Assembly (NCBI GenBank): GCA_027605045.1
Contig: JAQFWX010000001.1
Coordinates: 2,666,001-2,730,000 of the forward strand
Source of the DNA: Phallus indusiatus
Taxonomy: Eukaryota > Basidiomycota > Agaricomycetes > Phallales > Phallaceae
Length of the DNA: 64,000 nt
Direction: 5' to 3'
Numbering within the stretch: the first letter of the stretch is position 1; every line of letters starts with the position of its first letter. A program made the translations under genes and the position numbers. Under the pieces are notes generated by a model. The model saw only the letters and a list, made by a program, of their open reading frames with translations. It did no database searches and was not told where the DNA came from. This document shows, in pieces, positions 12,200 through 22,258 of the stretch.

Positions 12200-13010
12200 C
12201 CGAACCTAACCGCACCTCCTTCCACTTGGCTCGATTACAGACACGACTTCAGCTACGCTATATTTTTGTAGACATCAGTGCTTCGTTTCATTTTGGTCGA
12301 ACGCCAATGCTTGCGCCGATGCGCCTTTCCTTCGTCAGGTAGACTGCTGCAGATGTAACGAGAGCTTATTCCGATTTGCACACAAGACAATAATCTTCCT
12401 AATTACACTGTTTGCGCTGTTCCGTGTTATTCAGGATGCAGTCCTAATTAAATAATACTCTGAAAACATTTTGAAAACACCAGAAACGACGCAACATCCA
12501 CCACGCCATATCCGAGTTCCTTCAATGTCTCGCTCCCCCAAAGCCAACCCGAGAACTTCCCTAACCAAAGTCGATGGGTCTAGAGTCTTCTTGCTACTCA
12601 GACGTCCAATATCGCACTTGAGTTCATTGTGAAGGGTGTATCATTCAAATTCGCAGATTGCCCGTGTCGCCGTGACAGGAATCATGATCGTAGCTCCACC
12701 ATCAGACAGAGGCAATGTAAAACCTCATACACTCAAATACAAAGTCCAGTACTTATCTAGTCCAAGTTTCACCGCAATTAACCCCCTATTTGAGTTTGTA
12801 TACAACTCCATGGACCCGCAGCGAGTTTCCGTCGACGAAATTGTAAGTATCTCAATGCTTTGTCCTTCTGTAAATTCTTTCATGACTGTGACTTTGGGAA
12901 AAGTAGAAAACGCGCATTGATTTGGGTGACCGCTCATGATTTGGAGAATGGTGGCGTCTCTAAGGGTGATTGTAGCTCCGTAAAATGAATCTCAACTGAC
13001 ATTGAGCCTT
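12200..13010 (+). pseudogene. Relic of a small gene, paralogue of 7,040-7,790
   Basis: A frame at about 12,660-12,842 (contains MIVAPPSDRGNVKPHTLKY) ends at a GTAAGTAT donor. Downstream coding sequence seen in the 7 kb copy is broken by stops here. Upstream ATG 12,525 begins a short basic peptide. Product not recognised. Confidence 0.4.
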
Positions 13011-14700
13011 TGTTAGAAAACACAATACTTACAAGCAAAACGCATTGATGATATTATACTCCTTGAATTAATGATGGCAACTTTCCGTGAAAAATTGGAG
13101 GCTCACGAAACTAACAACGGAATCCAAACCCGTAAGTAAGTCATTCGGTGCGGAGGATCCCCAACATCATTGGTTTGCAGCAGAACGATTGAGTATTCTA
13201 TGGTTTGAATACTACATCAGATTGTCCCGTTTGATCTATCATCGATCATCAGCTGGGCGGTTCGCTGAAGCACTGGACTTTTGAAAAGGCTATGAAGCTC
13301 CTAGGCGATCACATCTAATATTTAACTGATATCTATTTCAACAGAGACATATAACTGTGCCAATTCCAGTGTGAGTATGATTTCCGAAATTTGTTTTCTC
13401 TGCAGATTATGAAAATAGTCTTGTGGAGAGAATCAGCTAGTTCGGGCCAGTCGAGGTATTTACAAGGCCACTAGTCATGCGGGTATACGTAGAAGCTTTA
13501 AAATTCTATGGAAAACCCAGGGTTGTAATCACGCGGTACCTGAGCTGAGCTGAGCGCTGAGGGGAGCCGGCACGACTCTAGCAGGAAAGAGGGAAGATGT
13601 ACTGTAGGCTACTTCGAATAGAAATAGAGAAAAGAAAAGAAAAAGGAATAGAGGGAAAATTCGCTTTCTGAGTGTGTTGTGAGCAGTGAGTGAAAGGGGA
13701 AAAACTAAGATGTATTGTAAGAGAAAAACTGCGAGTTTAAATACAAAATTGTGACCCAGAAGTCCGGTGTATATAGAGTCCAGCTTATTGTCCCAAAAAT
13801 ACCTCGCACCCTGTCCAGAGTTGTCCAAGTTCTGGGAACAATAGGTGAAATGTCTCAGTCCGGCCCTCCCAAACCTAGACTGTCCATAAGAAGGTTATTT
13901 CGGTCCAAAAATACCTTCCCCTAGTCTACAACGCGTCCTCCCTGTCCTACATGATGAGTTAAACATGAAACATGAGAGAGTAAACAGAAAAGAGCAAGAT
14001 AAAGCTGCATATATGCAATTAATACTTAAAAATGACGAAAGTGGAACTTAACTACTAAGAAAGACCATGTTGTACCTAGTTTATAGAACGAAAATAACTA
14101 GGGAAAATTCATAGAAAAATGAAGAAAAATAGAAATACTCCTGTTACACTCTGTGGGAACCCCACAGCGCTGATCTAGAATTGAAGGGTGCCATATCAAT
14201 AGCGATAACGATCTCGTAAACACAGTCATAATGATGCATGATATTGTGACTGAAAAGGATAACGTATTCAATAATTGACATCGTTCCGTTTCATCTCGGT
14301 TCAAGATTGATTATAAGCATCCTAAGTTTTGTCCGTCTCAGACGTAGGGGTCGGCACCGTGCCCGTATAACCCGTATATACGGCACCCGTATTACGGCGC
14401 CGTATCCGTTACGAATATGCCGAACGAGGACTTTGGGTATACGGACTGAGTGTTTGGATAGCTTATGTCATGCGTGTTGTGCTGTTCAGGCCTGACGCGG
14501 CCTGAAATTTTACAGCACAATCTGTAGACCTAGCAACATATTTGAGCTCTCGATCTCTCCGCTCCTCTCTTCTTATGTCCGCCGTTCAAAAAAATAGCTC
14601 CGCATGATCTTTTTTACGCAGTGAAAACGCCGAAAAAATAGGATGTCATATGTACTTATATTGGTACGTAGTTTTTTTTTCACTTTCACAGCCCCCCAAG
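13011..14700. other. Noncoding; possible LTR-like block and MITE end
   Basis: No gene supported. 13,524-13,840 starts TGTAATC and ends GGAACA, with a TATA-like sequence on the minus strand, so it could be a solo LTR, but the flanks (AGGGT and ATAGG) do not form a TSD. 14,345-14,410 has iterated CCGTAT motifs starting TAGGGGTCGGCACC, like the subterminal part of a MITE; no matching right end was found. Confidence 0.35.
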
Positions 14701-14708
14701 TCTTCTAA

Positions 14709-15880
14709 ATGGTACTCTACCAGGATGAGTGCAATGCACTCTCTAAACTCTTTCAGTCATTGCCTGCTACTCTCCCTGAATCTCCACCATCCTCTCTGCT
14801 TCCACCTATAGTCGACCGGTCATTTCTCAAAGAAGAAGGTGCATGGGCAGCCTTTAATAAAGCCATGCATGCTTCTTTTGGCGACAGAGCGTTTGGTCTC
14901 AAGATTCAGGAATGTGGTAAAGGCTTGATGTTAACTCTAGCTCTCATCAAATGGGTACTGGAGGAGCTTGAGAAGAAAAAAGATCATGACTCGGCCAAGC
15001 TGGTTAAGCTCTGGATTGATGCACTGACTGTTGCTGCAAAGTCTGGTAGGCACACATTATCAGCTATCCATTCTCTAATCAATTTATGATCCTAGGTGTC
15101 AGCACTGATGCATCTCGCCCACGGCATGCTCTCCAACCAAATCGCCAGCAGCTTCTTCTAGTGTGGCCGCGGTTCGGTTTTTGGACCGAACCGAACCGAA
15201 CTGAACCGAAAAAAAGACCGAAATGAACCGATTTATCGGTTCGGTTCGGTTCGGTCTTTTAAACGGTTCGGTTCGTGGTTCGAAAATTTTTGAAAAATTG
15301 CTGAACCGATAGGAACCATTTCGAACCGGTTCAGAAACCAATTCACATATTGCCATATAACTAGGTCAAAATGGTGAATTTTGTCGTGATTTTTTTTTTA
15401 TTTTGGCTCTAGAGAGCTCAAAAATTGCTCAAAATGGAAATAAAAAAATATGTCATAAATATTTTTCGAATATCTACAAGATAAGACGGGCGCTTAAATA
15501 AGCGCCCGTGTTACATAAGTAAAAAAGTTGTCCAAAATCATCTAAATTCATCGAAATCTAGAAAATTTCAAGTACTATTGTGAACCGGTTCGAACCACTG
15601 AACCGAACCAATAAAAACCGAACCGAACTGAACCAATGTAAAACGGTTCGGTTTTCGGTTCGGCAAAAAGGGTCAAAAAACCGGACCGAACCGAACCGCG
15701 GCCACACTGGCTTCTTCGTGAATCCGCCAGCGACACAAACAAGAAAGCAAAGATTAATCAATTGACAGAGCCGGCAAAGAAGACGAAAGGCTATTACTAT
15801 ATTGATAGTGATGGTAATGAAGTTGATGATGATGAAGATGTGGCGACTATGGTTGTCAATCCACCAGTACATTCGGACAG
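14709..15880 (+). pseudogene. Hypothetical two-exon gene, split by MITE M1 and truncated by an LTR
   Basis: Exon 1 (14,709-15,045) encodes a helical N-terminus of about 112 residues containing KWVLEELEKKKDHDSAKLVK. A 50-nt intron (15,046-15,095) follows. Exon 2 starts at 15,096, is interrupted at 15,158 by M1, and continues in frame from 15,718 (15,710-15,717 is the duplicated target) to 15,880 with KKTKGYYYIDSDGNEVDDDED. The LTR piece at 15,881 then cuts it. The resumed frame across M1 shows that the gene was intact when M1 arrived. I do not recognise the family; the acidic tail and lack of catalytic motifs give no function. It could be an accessory gene of a transposon. Confidence 0.6.
15159..15709. 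mobile_element. MITE M1, hAT-like (TAGTGTGGCC ends)
   Basis: Starts TAGTGTGGCCGCGGTTCGG and ends with its inverted copy (last base changed). Perfect 8-bp TSD GCTTCTTC at 15,151-15,158 and 15,710-15,717. Arms are made of iterated CCGAA/CGGTT units. The centre has the conserved core with GGGCGCTTAAATAAGCGCCC (15,488-15,507). No coding capacity. An 8-bp TSD points to hAT transposase mobilisation. Confidence 0.93.
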
Positions 15881-16139
15881 TGTTAGGGCTACTCAGCTCA
15901 CACTAGAGGGAGGGGATCCTAAGACAATATATTGGCGGGGAAACTAACTACTCACCTAGAGGTAGTGTTGCCGCAGTTCTGTTCCGAACCAAAAAAAGAC
16001 CGAACTGGACCGCAAACCGAACTGAAAAAGACTGATTAATCAGTTCCGGTTCAGTTCAGTCTTCTGATCAGTCCAGTCCACAGTTCAGGATTATTGCAAA
16101 AATGCTGAACCGATACAGACTGTTTCGAACCCTCCTACC
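15881..16139 (-). mobile_element. Truncated LTR-A piece followed by a TAGTGTTGC MITE fragment
   Basis: 15,881-15,962 is the 3' end of an LTR-A in minus orientation (TGTTAGGGCTACTCAGC). From 15,963 it is replaced by TAGTGTTGCCGCAG and iterated GAACTG units, related to the fragment at 53,977. No right end of that MITE is present. Confidence 0.7.
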
Positions 16140-16476
16140 TGTTAGGACTACTCAGCTAGAGGGAGGGGATCCTAAGAGAACAAGCTTAGGGACCCTCACT
16201 CTAGGTACAGCTACTATATACATAAAACGACGACGCGGCGTGCGGCCCTGACACAGCTAAGTGTCAGGCGCCCAAGCTGAACCTAAGCGACATGGTGTCA
16301 CGGGCATCATGCCGGGTACGAGCGTGCGATGCATGCGAGTAGAGAAAGTGAAATAGAGACAGAACAAGGAAACGGAAAGTAAAAGTAAAACACGGAAATG
16401 ATAAATGAAATAGAAATGAAATGATGCCGATGATAATGAATAGGAAAATGAGAGACGGCGGTAGCATACCCTGACA
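16140..16476 (-). mobile_element. Solo LTR A2
   Basis: TG...CA ends (TGTTAGGACT to CCCTGACA) and TSD CTACC at 16,135-16,139 and 16,477-16,481. It is 337 bp, about 60 bp shorter than other A LTRs: one of the two direct GAGGGAGGGGATCCTAAG blocks and the spacer between them are missing, probably by slippage between the direct repeats. Confidence 0.92.
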
Positions 16477-16714
16477 CTACCGGACTTAGATAAAATAATT
16501 TTCAGTGGTCAATAGCACCTCAATAATTCATACTCGAACCGGTTCAAACCGGTTCAAACTGCTGCATCTGTGCACACTGAGCAATGGTGGAAATACTACT
16601 TGAACCAGTTTGAACCAGTTCAAACTGCTAGTCTATTTCAAATTAAACTACCGGAACAATAGGGCTAATCAACAGATCGATATCTGTATCTACTGTAACG
16701 GATCCACCGCATGC
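16477..16714. repeat. AACCGGTTCAAACC repeat fragment
   Basis: Short iterated and palindromic units (GAACCGGTTCAAACCGGTTC near 16,534). They resemble 54,180-54,320, so this is probably leftover MITE arm. No gene. Confidence 0.5.
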
Positions 16715-17110
16715 TGTCAGGGTACGTCCCGGGTTTACGGTCATTCTAGTATATTAGCGTAGTATAGTATAACCTACTTAGATGCCTACGTGCTCTACGT
16801 CGGTCATACGGTACCCGGTATACCGGTCCGTACTCATCCCCCGCGTATTCTCCCGAACTCTCCCCGTTTCTCCGTTCGCTCCATTCTGTCACATCTCCCT
16901 CCTTCTCTATGTCGTTCGTATGTCCTCGACTGCCGACTCTTCCTATTGGCAGATAACGCACCTGATAGCTATTGGTTAGAGATAGCGTAATCATGTATAT
17001 ATACTTCCGTGCGCGCATGAGTAGTTCCTTGCGCTATTATAGACTGGGTTACTGGGTTATAGTAGCAGTCTGATCCTTAAGTCTCATCGCTGAACGATCG
17101 TGCCCTAACA
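16715..17110 (+). mobile_element. Solo LTR, family B
   Basis: TGTCAGGGTACGTCCC to GTGCCCTAACA, 396 bp, TSD CATGC at 16,710-16,714 and 17,111-17,115. Contains GTATATATAC as a TATA-like element. Shares the last about 160 bp with 49,555-49,715 and is related end to end to the inverted copy 61,985-62,378. Confidence 0.92.
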
Positions 17111-17125
17111 CATGCAGTGGATTGA

Positions 17126-17300
17126 GTATATGCCACTTAGGCATATGCAGAGGGCTTTGCCCTCTGCAGTAATTACTATTATTACTTCTAATAATAGAGG
17201 CGCTTAACGCCTCTGGCTCGCCATGATGCAGCGAGCCATTATGTAATAACTGTACATTAGTAGTAGCTACGCACGTGCTGATTCAGCACGCGCACTTTGT
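17126..17300. repeat. Cluster of short hairpins
   Basis: Six short inverted repeats in a row: ATATGCC/GGCATAT; GCAGAGGGC-TTT-GCCCTCTGC; CTATTATTA/TAATAATAG; GAGGCG/CGCCTC; TGGCTCGC/GCGAGCCA; GTGCTGA-T-TCAGCAC. They lie directly beyond the 3' end of the hAT gene. No coding frame. Confidence 0.8.
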
Positions 17301-18434
17301 TTTACACCATAAAAAATACAGCACCCTTGGTCTGTTATACGTGGTGTGAAACTACAGTGTGATACAACTTGTATACCGTACGCGGTACACTATAAAAAGT
17401 AACGAAACATTACATCTACATCTTCTAAATATTCTTCTTCTGTTGCATGCAAGGGCTCCAATAGGCTTCGGTTCCTGTAAGAATTCTTCAGTATCTGTAA
17501 GGCTTCAAAAGTATCCGGTCGAAGGCGATTACGACGGTCAGTGCCGGTAATTCCCCCACTGGAAAAACAGTGCTCTGATGTGACTGCAGACCCTTGAATT
17601 GCCAGATAATCTCTGGCAATTCGCGCTAAAGTCGGGTATACATTGAAGTGACGCTATATACATATATTGAGCACTTCTTATGTAACTGAAAATGATCACT
17701 TACCCCCCACCAGAATAAAATATCTTCTACAACCAGTTCAGGCGGAGTGCTGAGATAATTCTCCAATTCGGATCTGGGGTTATCAGTGGTCGCGAGTGTG
17801 CTTTGCCTGATCGTCTCAAGCATCCATGCCAAAGTGAAACCCCCAACGCTCCGTTCCTCCATCAAACTTTCCTTCAGTGGTTCTTCAAACCATAACACAT
17901 TAAAGGAGATAAAAGAAGTGCAGTATTAGCACTTACCCACAACCTTTTCTGAAGCGGCGGCAGGAACTTGCTGTTCATATGTCTCTACCTAGCGCCCGGT
18001 AAGTTAAAAGCTTAATGGGATAGTTTCCGAATGCTTACAATTTGCTCAATTGTTTTCTTAGCTTGTGCAATCCAAGCCTCATCCCACTTTTTCTTTATAT
18101 AAGCCATCTTCATTGTCGGGTTAAGGACTTTTGTATGAGAATAAGTAAACGACGTTGAAACAGAAATTAAACAGATACTGACCGTGACAAACAAGATTCA
18201 CCGATGTCTTGTCTGTGAGCTTGTAATACTTTTGTAGGATCTTCAGTCCACGCTCAAGCCCAGGGAGAACGCTGGCATAATCGGAGTGCGCAGCGTACGT
18301 CTCCCATCTGGTTTGCAGATATTCGAGAACAGGAATGTTACGCCATACGGTGGGGATGGTTTCAGTGGAGAATGTGTTTTGGGCTTCTGCAGGATCCTAA
18401 ATGTTTAAATGTCAGATTTGAAATATATTGATGT

Positions 18435-19428
18435 TGTCAGGGTACGCTAGTGTGGCCGCGGTTCGGTTCGGTCCGGTTTTTTGACCCTTTTTGCCGAACC
18501 GAAAACCGAACCAATGGTTCGGTTCGGGAAATTTCACTGAACCGAACCGTTTTACATTGGTTCGGTTCGGTTCGGTTTTTATTGGTTCGGTTCAGTGGTT
18601 CGAACCGGTTCACAATAGTACTTGAAATTTTCTAGATTTCGATGAATTTAGATGATTTTGGACAACTTTTTTACTTATGTAACACGGGCGCTTATTTAAG
18701 CGCCCGTCTTATCTTGTAGATATTCGAAAAATATTTATGACATATTTTTTTATTTCCATTTTGAGCAATTTTTGAGCTCTCTAGAGCCAAAATAAAAAAA
18801 AAATCACGACAAAATTCACCATTTTGACCTAGTTATATGGCAATATGTGAATTGGTTTCTGAACTGGTTCGAAATGGTTCCTATCGGTTCAGCAATTTTT
18901 CAAAAATTTCCGAACCACGAACCGAACCGTTTAAAAGACCGAACCGAACCGAACCGATAAATCGGTTCATTTCGGTCTTTTTTTCGGTTCAGTTCGGTTC
19001 GGTTCGGTCCAAAAACCGAACCGCGGCCACACTAGGGTACGCTACCGCGTCCCCTCATTTTCCTTATTTATTATCATCGGTATATATTTATTTCTATTCC
19101 ATTTACATTTCCCGTCCATTACCTTCACTTTCCGTTTCCTTGTTCTGTCCCTATTTCACTTTCTCTGCTCGCGCGCGTCGCGCGCTCGTACCCGGCGTGA
19201 TGCCCGTGACATCACGTCGCTTAGGCTCGGTTCGGGCGCCTAGCACTTAGCTGTGTCAGGGCCGCACGCCGCGTTATCGTTTTTCATGTATATAGTCGCT
19301 ATCCCTAGAGTGAGGGTCCCTAAGCTTGTTCTCTTAGGATCCCCTCCCTCTAGGTGAGTAGTTAGTCTTTCCTTCAATATATTTCCTTAGGATCCCCTCC
19401 CTCTAGCCTGAGCTGAGTAGCCCTAACA
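18435..19428 (+). mobile_element. Solo LTR A3 (contains MITE M2)
   Basis: TGTCAGGGTACGC, then M2, then the rest of the LTR ending CCCTAACA. TSD GATGT at 18,430-18,434 and 19,429-19,433. Without M2 and its TSD the LTR is 399 bp, the standard A length. It lies inside an intron of the hAT transposase gene. Confidence 0.95.
18448..19034. mobile_element. MITE M2, hAT-like, nested in LTR A3
   Basis: Same family as M1 in the opposite orientation, with ends TAGTGTGGCCGCGG and CCGCGGCCACACTA. Perfect 8-bp TSD GGGTACGC at 18,440-18,447 and 19,035-19,042. Contains the shared core with GGGCGCTTATTTAAGCGCCC at about 18,686-18,705. Confidence 0.95.
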
Positions 19429-19817
19429 GATGTTGAGAATGTCTTACTTGAAGAGCTTTTGCAATAAGTTTGAGCCGATCCCATTCGCCCGATGCAATTG
19501 CAAACATCACATACGTCCGACTACCTGAGAGTTTAGGCACTCGACTGGAGCGGTCAGCGTGTAGCAAGAAAAAGTCAACAGCCTGTGAATACTATCATCA
19601 ATTGTGGTGACGTGGATCAAACGTTGCCGAACTTACTGTTTGAAGGCTAACCAGTCTGGTAAGCAGGTCATACATTGATGACCACTGTGTCTGCACCCAT
19701 TTTTTGAGTTGCAGTGGCTTCAGAGCCTTCTTCTCACAGCACTCCTCGAAAAATGCACGTGCCTGGGGTGAAACTTTGATCTGAAGTTTGATGATTAAGT
19801 GTTAATGGTGTCATTGT

Positions 19818-20147
19818 TGTCAGGGTATGCTACCGCGTCCCCTCATTTTTCCTTATTTGTTATCATTGGTATATATTTATTTCTATTCTATTTATATTTC
19901 CCATGCATTACCTCTGCCTTCTGTTTATTCTCTCCGTCCATATTTCACTTTCTTTACTCGCGCGCGTTGCGCGCTCGTACACGGTGTGATGCCCGTGACA
20001 TCATGTTGCTTAGGTTCGGCTTAGGTGCCTGGCACTTAGCTGTGTCAGGGCCGCACGCTGCATCATTGTTTTATGTATATAGTAGCTGTACCTAGAGTGA
20101 GGGTCCCTAAGCTTGTTCTCTTAGGATCCCCTCCCTCTAGGTGAGTA
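19818..20147 (+). mobile_element. LTR A4, right end lost at MITE M3
   Basis: TGTCAGGGTATGC start preceded by ATTGT (19,813-19,817). The LTR ends abruptly at GTGAGTA where M3 begins. ATTGT occurs again at 20,726-20,730 beyond M3, consistent with the original TSD. The normal last 55-60 bp of the LTR are missing and replaced by 16 bp of unclear origin. Confidence 0.8.
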
Positions 20148-20709
20148 TAAGGCTCTCAATGGGTTAGAGGTCGCACAGGTTTAACCCGCAGGTACCTGTA
20201 TCCGTACCCGCAGGTCACGGGTACCCATCACACAGGTGCCCAGCGCCTAATTGACCCGGGTCGGGTACAGGTAGCCATTTTCGAAACCACGGGTACCCGT
20301 GCTAACCCGCCCTATAAGACATAGTGACAGGTGGGTGATTTTCGAGTGGTGTTTGTCGTGATTTTTTATTTATTTTGGCTCTAGAGAGCTCAAATCTTAC
20401 TTAAAATGGAAATAAAAAAATATGCCAACAATATTTTTTAATTCTCTACAAGATAAGTTGGGCGCTTATTTAAGCGCCCATCTCGCTTAATAACTTAATC
20501 TAGTAACATCTAGTCACATGTGACATTACCTGCAGGTAACACACAGGTACCTGCAGATTACCTGTTGTCACAGGTTGACCTGCCTACCCGCAGGTTGTCA
20601 TGTGACCTGCGGGTTGAAACCCGGGTCAGGTCGAAGATACCCAAATTTTTGACACTGACCCGCGGGTACGGGTACCCGTACCCGTGGATCCAACCCGTTG
20701 AGAGCCTTA
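20148..20709. mobile_element. MITE M3, hAT-like (TAAGGCTCTCAA ends)
   Basis: Inverted ends TAAGGCTCTCAATGGGTT and AACCCGTTGAGAGCCTTA; arms of iterated ACCCGCGGGTAC units; central core with GGGCGCTTATTTAAGCGCCC near 20,460. Flanks GGTGAGTA and AGTCGAGT are only partly alike, so the site was altered after insertion. Confidence 0.85.
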
Positions 20710-21085
20710 AGTCGAGTACCGACTCATTGTTGTAGGAGTCCGCCCAATCATGGTCATCTAGATCATCGTCGTCGTCGTCGTCATACGCGTCGAATCCTAC
20801 GGGCCCATGATTCATGGGGCCCTTGGCCTCTGACCGAGGTCGTTTCCTAGATGACACAGGTGATGCTGCCTGTGGGGCTTGCTTCAACTTGTCCTCGAGT
20901 TCCCATATACAATCTCGAAGGTCATCCTCTTGTCTCTCAACGTCCTTGAGTTCTTGGACAGTCTGGTCGGCATAGTCGTTAGCATCTTCGAGACGCTTTC
21001 GTAAATCATCCCACTCTTTTTGCAGGAACGGGAATGCCTCGAGTAGGCATTCTTTGACGTCTTTCTCGTCAAGAACAATGGTACG

Positions 21086-21484
21086 TGTCAGGGTACGCTA
21101 CCGCGTCCCCTCATTTTTCCTTACTTATTATCATCGGTATATATTCCCCTATACTTTATTTATATTTCCCATATATTATTTCCATCCTCCGTTTGCTCCT
21201 CCTGTCTCTATTCCACTTTCTCTACTTGCGCGCGTCGCGCGCTCGTACCCGGCGCGACGCCGTAGGCGTCACGTCGCTTATGTTCGGTTCGGGCGTCTGG
21301 CACTTAGCTGTGTCAGGGCCGCACGCCGCGTTATCGTTTTTCATGTATATAGTCGCAGTCCCTAGAGTGAGGGTCCCTAAGCTTGTTCTCTTAGGATCCC
21401 CTCCCTCTAGGTGAGTAGTTAGTTCTCCCCAATATATTTCTCTTAGGATCCCCTCCCTCTAGCCTGAGCTGAGTAACCCTAACA
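21086..21484 (+). mobile_element. Solo LTR A5
   Basis: 399 bp, TG...CA, TSD GTACG at 21,081-21,085 and 21,485-21,489. It splits the N-terminal exon of the hAT transposase gene. Nearly identical to A15 (55,458-55,856). Confidence 0.95.
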
Positions 21485-21861
21485 GTACGCTTGCTTGCAG
21501 CGGTACTAATGTGCGAGATATACTCATCACAGTGGGTACATTTCCCACTTTCGTGGGTGATGGCTACACAGCCAGGCATGGAATCCATACTCCATTCTTT
21601 TTGTGCTTCAAGCAATGCTTGCTTGATATTGTCAAATCGTCCCTTGCGGGTCGAGGGTTTCGTAGATGAAGAGGTAGGTCGTGAAGGTTCTGCAGACATC
21701 GTTGATGGTGCTCAGGTGGCTGAGATGGGGTCGTAAGGAAGAGTATTTATTTACTCTTGTATCAGAGTAGCGCCCGAGTAGGATTTTCTCGTGGCTGCAG
21801 TGCTGCCGGGGGCACGGGGCAGATCTGTTTGCAGATCCTCATTTACGCGTCGTGCGGAGAC

Positions 21862-22258
21862 TGTCAGGGTACGCTACCACCGGCTCTCATTTTTCTATTT
21901 ATTATCATCGGCATCATTTCGTTTCTATTTTATTTATCATTTCCATATTCTACTTTCACCTTCCATTTCCTTGTTCTGTCTCTATTTCGCTTTCTCTACT
22001 CGTGCGCGTCGCGCGCTTGTGCCCGGCGTGATGCCCGTGACGTCACGTCGCTTAGGTTCGGCTTGGGCGCCTGGCACTTAGCTGTGTCAGGGCCGCACGC
22101 CGCACTATCGTTTTTCATGTATATAGTCGCAGTCCCTATAGTGAGGGTCCCTAAGCTTGTTCTCTTAGGATCCCCTCCCTCTAGGTGAGTAGTTAGCTCT
22201 CCCCAATATATTTCTCTTAGGATCCCCTCCCTCTAGCTTGAGCTGAGTAGCCCTAACA
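21862..22258 (+). mobile_element. Solo LTR A6
   Basis: 397 bp, TSD GAGAC at 21,857-21,861 and 22,259-22,263. Inserted near the end of the gypsy-2 chromodomain frame and supplies the present stop. Belongs to a subgroup with CATCGGCATCATTTCG near its start, also seen in A7, A8 and A9. Confidence 0.95.

Larger units (their letters stand above)
17390..21699 (-). pseudogene. hAT transposase gene, complete but split by three LTR insertions
   Basis: Would catalyse cut-and-paste transposition with 8-bp TSDs. Starts at ATG 21,697-21,699, stops at TAG 17,390-17,392. N-terminal part (21,490-21,699) has a BED-like motif (GKCTHCDEYISH). It continues at about 20,731-21,080 with a coiled-coil/acidic region. 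The central part (19,440-19,800) has LQLKKWVQTQWSSMYDLL, the hAT TRWNSTYDML-like motif. At 18,060-18,140 it reads VLNPTMKMAYIKKKWDEAW. The C-terminal dimerisation region reads ELENYLSTPPELVVEDILFWW and, after a 50-nt intron (17,654-17,703), YPTLARIARDYLAIQGSAV with CFSSGG. LTR A3, A4 (with MITE M3) and A5 interrupt it. A3 sits in an intron and A5 in an exon. Frames and splice sites otherwise look intact, so it was probably functional before the insertions. Confidence 0.88.

Noticed and set aside
13524..13840. Possible solo LTR (TGTAATC...GGAACA)
   Set aside because: Flanking 5-mers do not match and no second copy is present; kept only as a remark.
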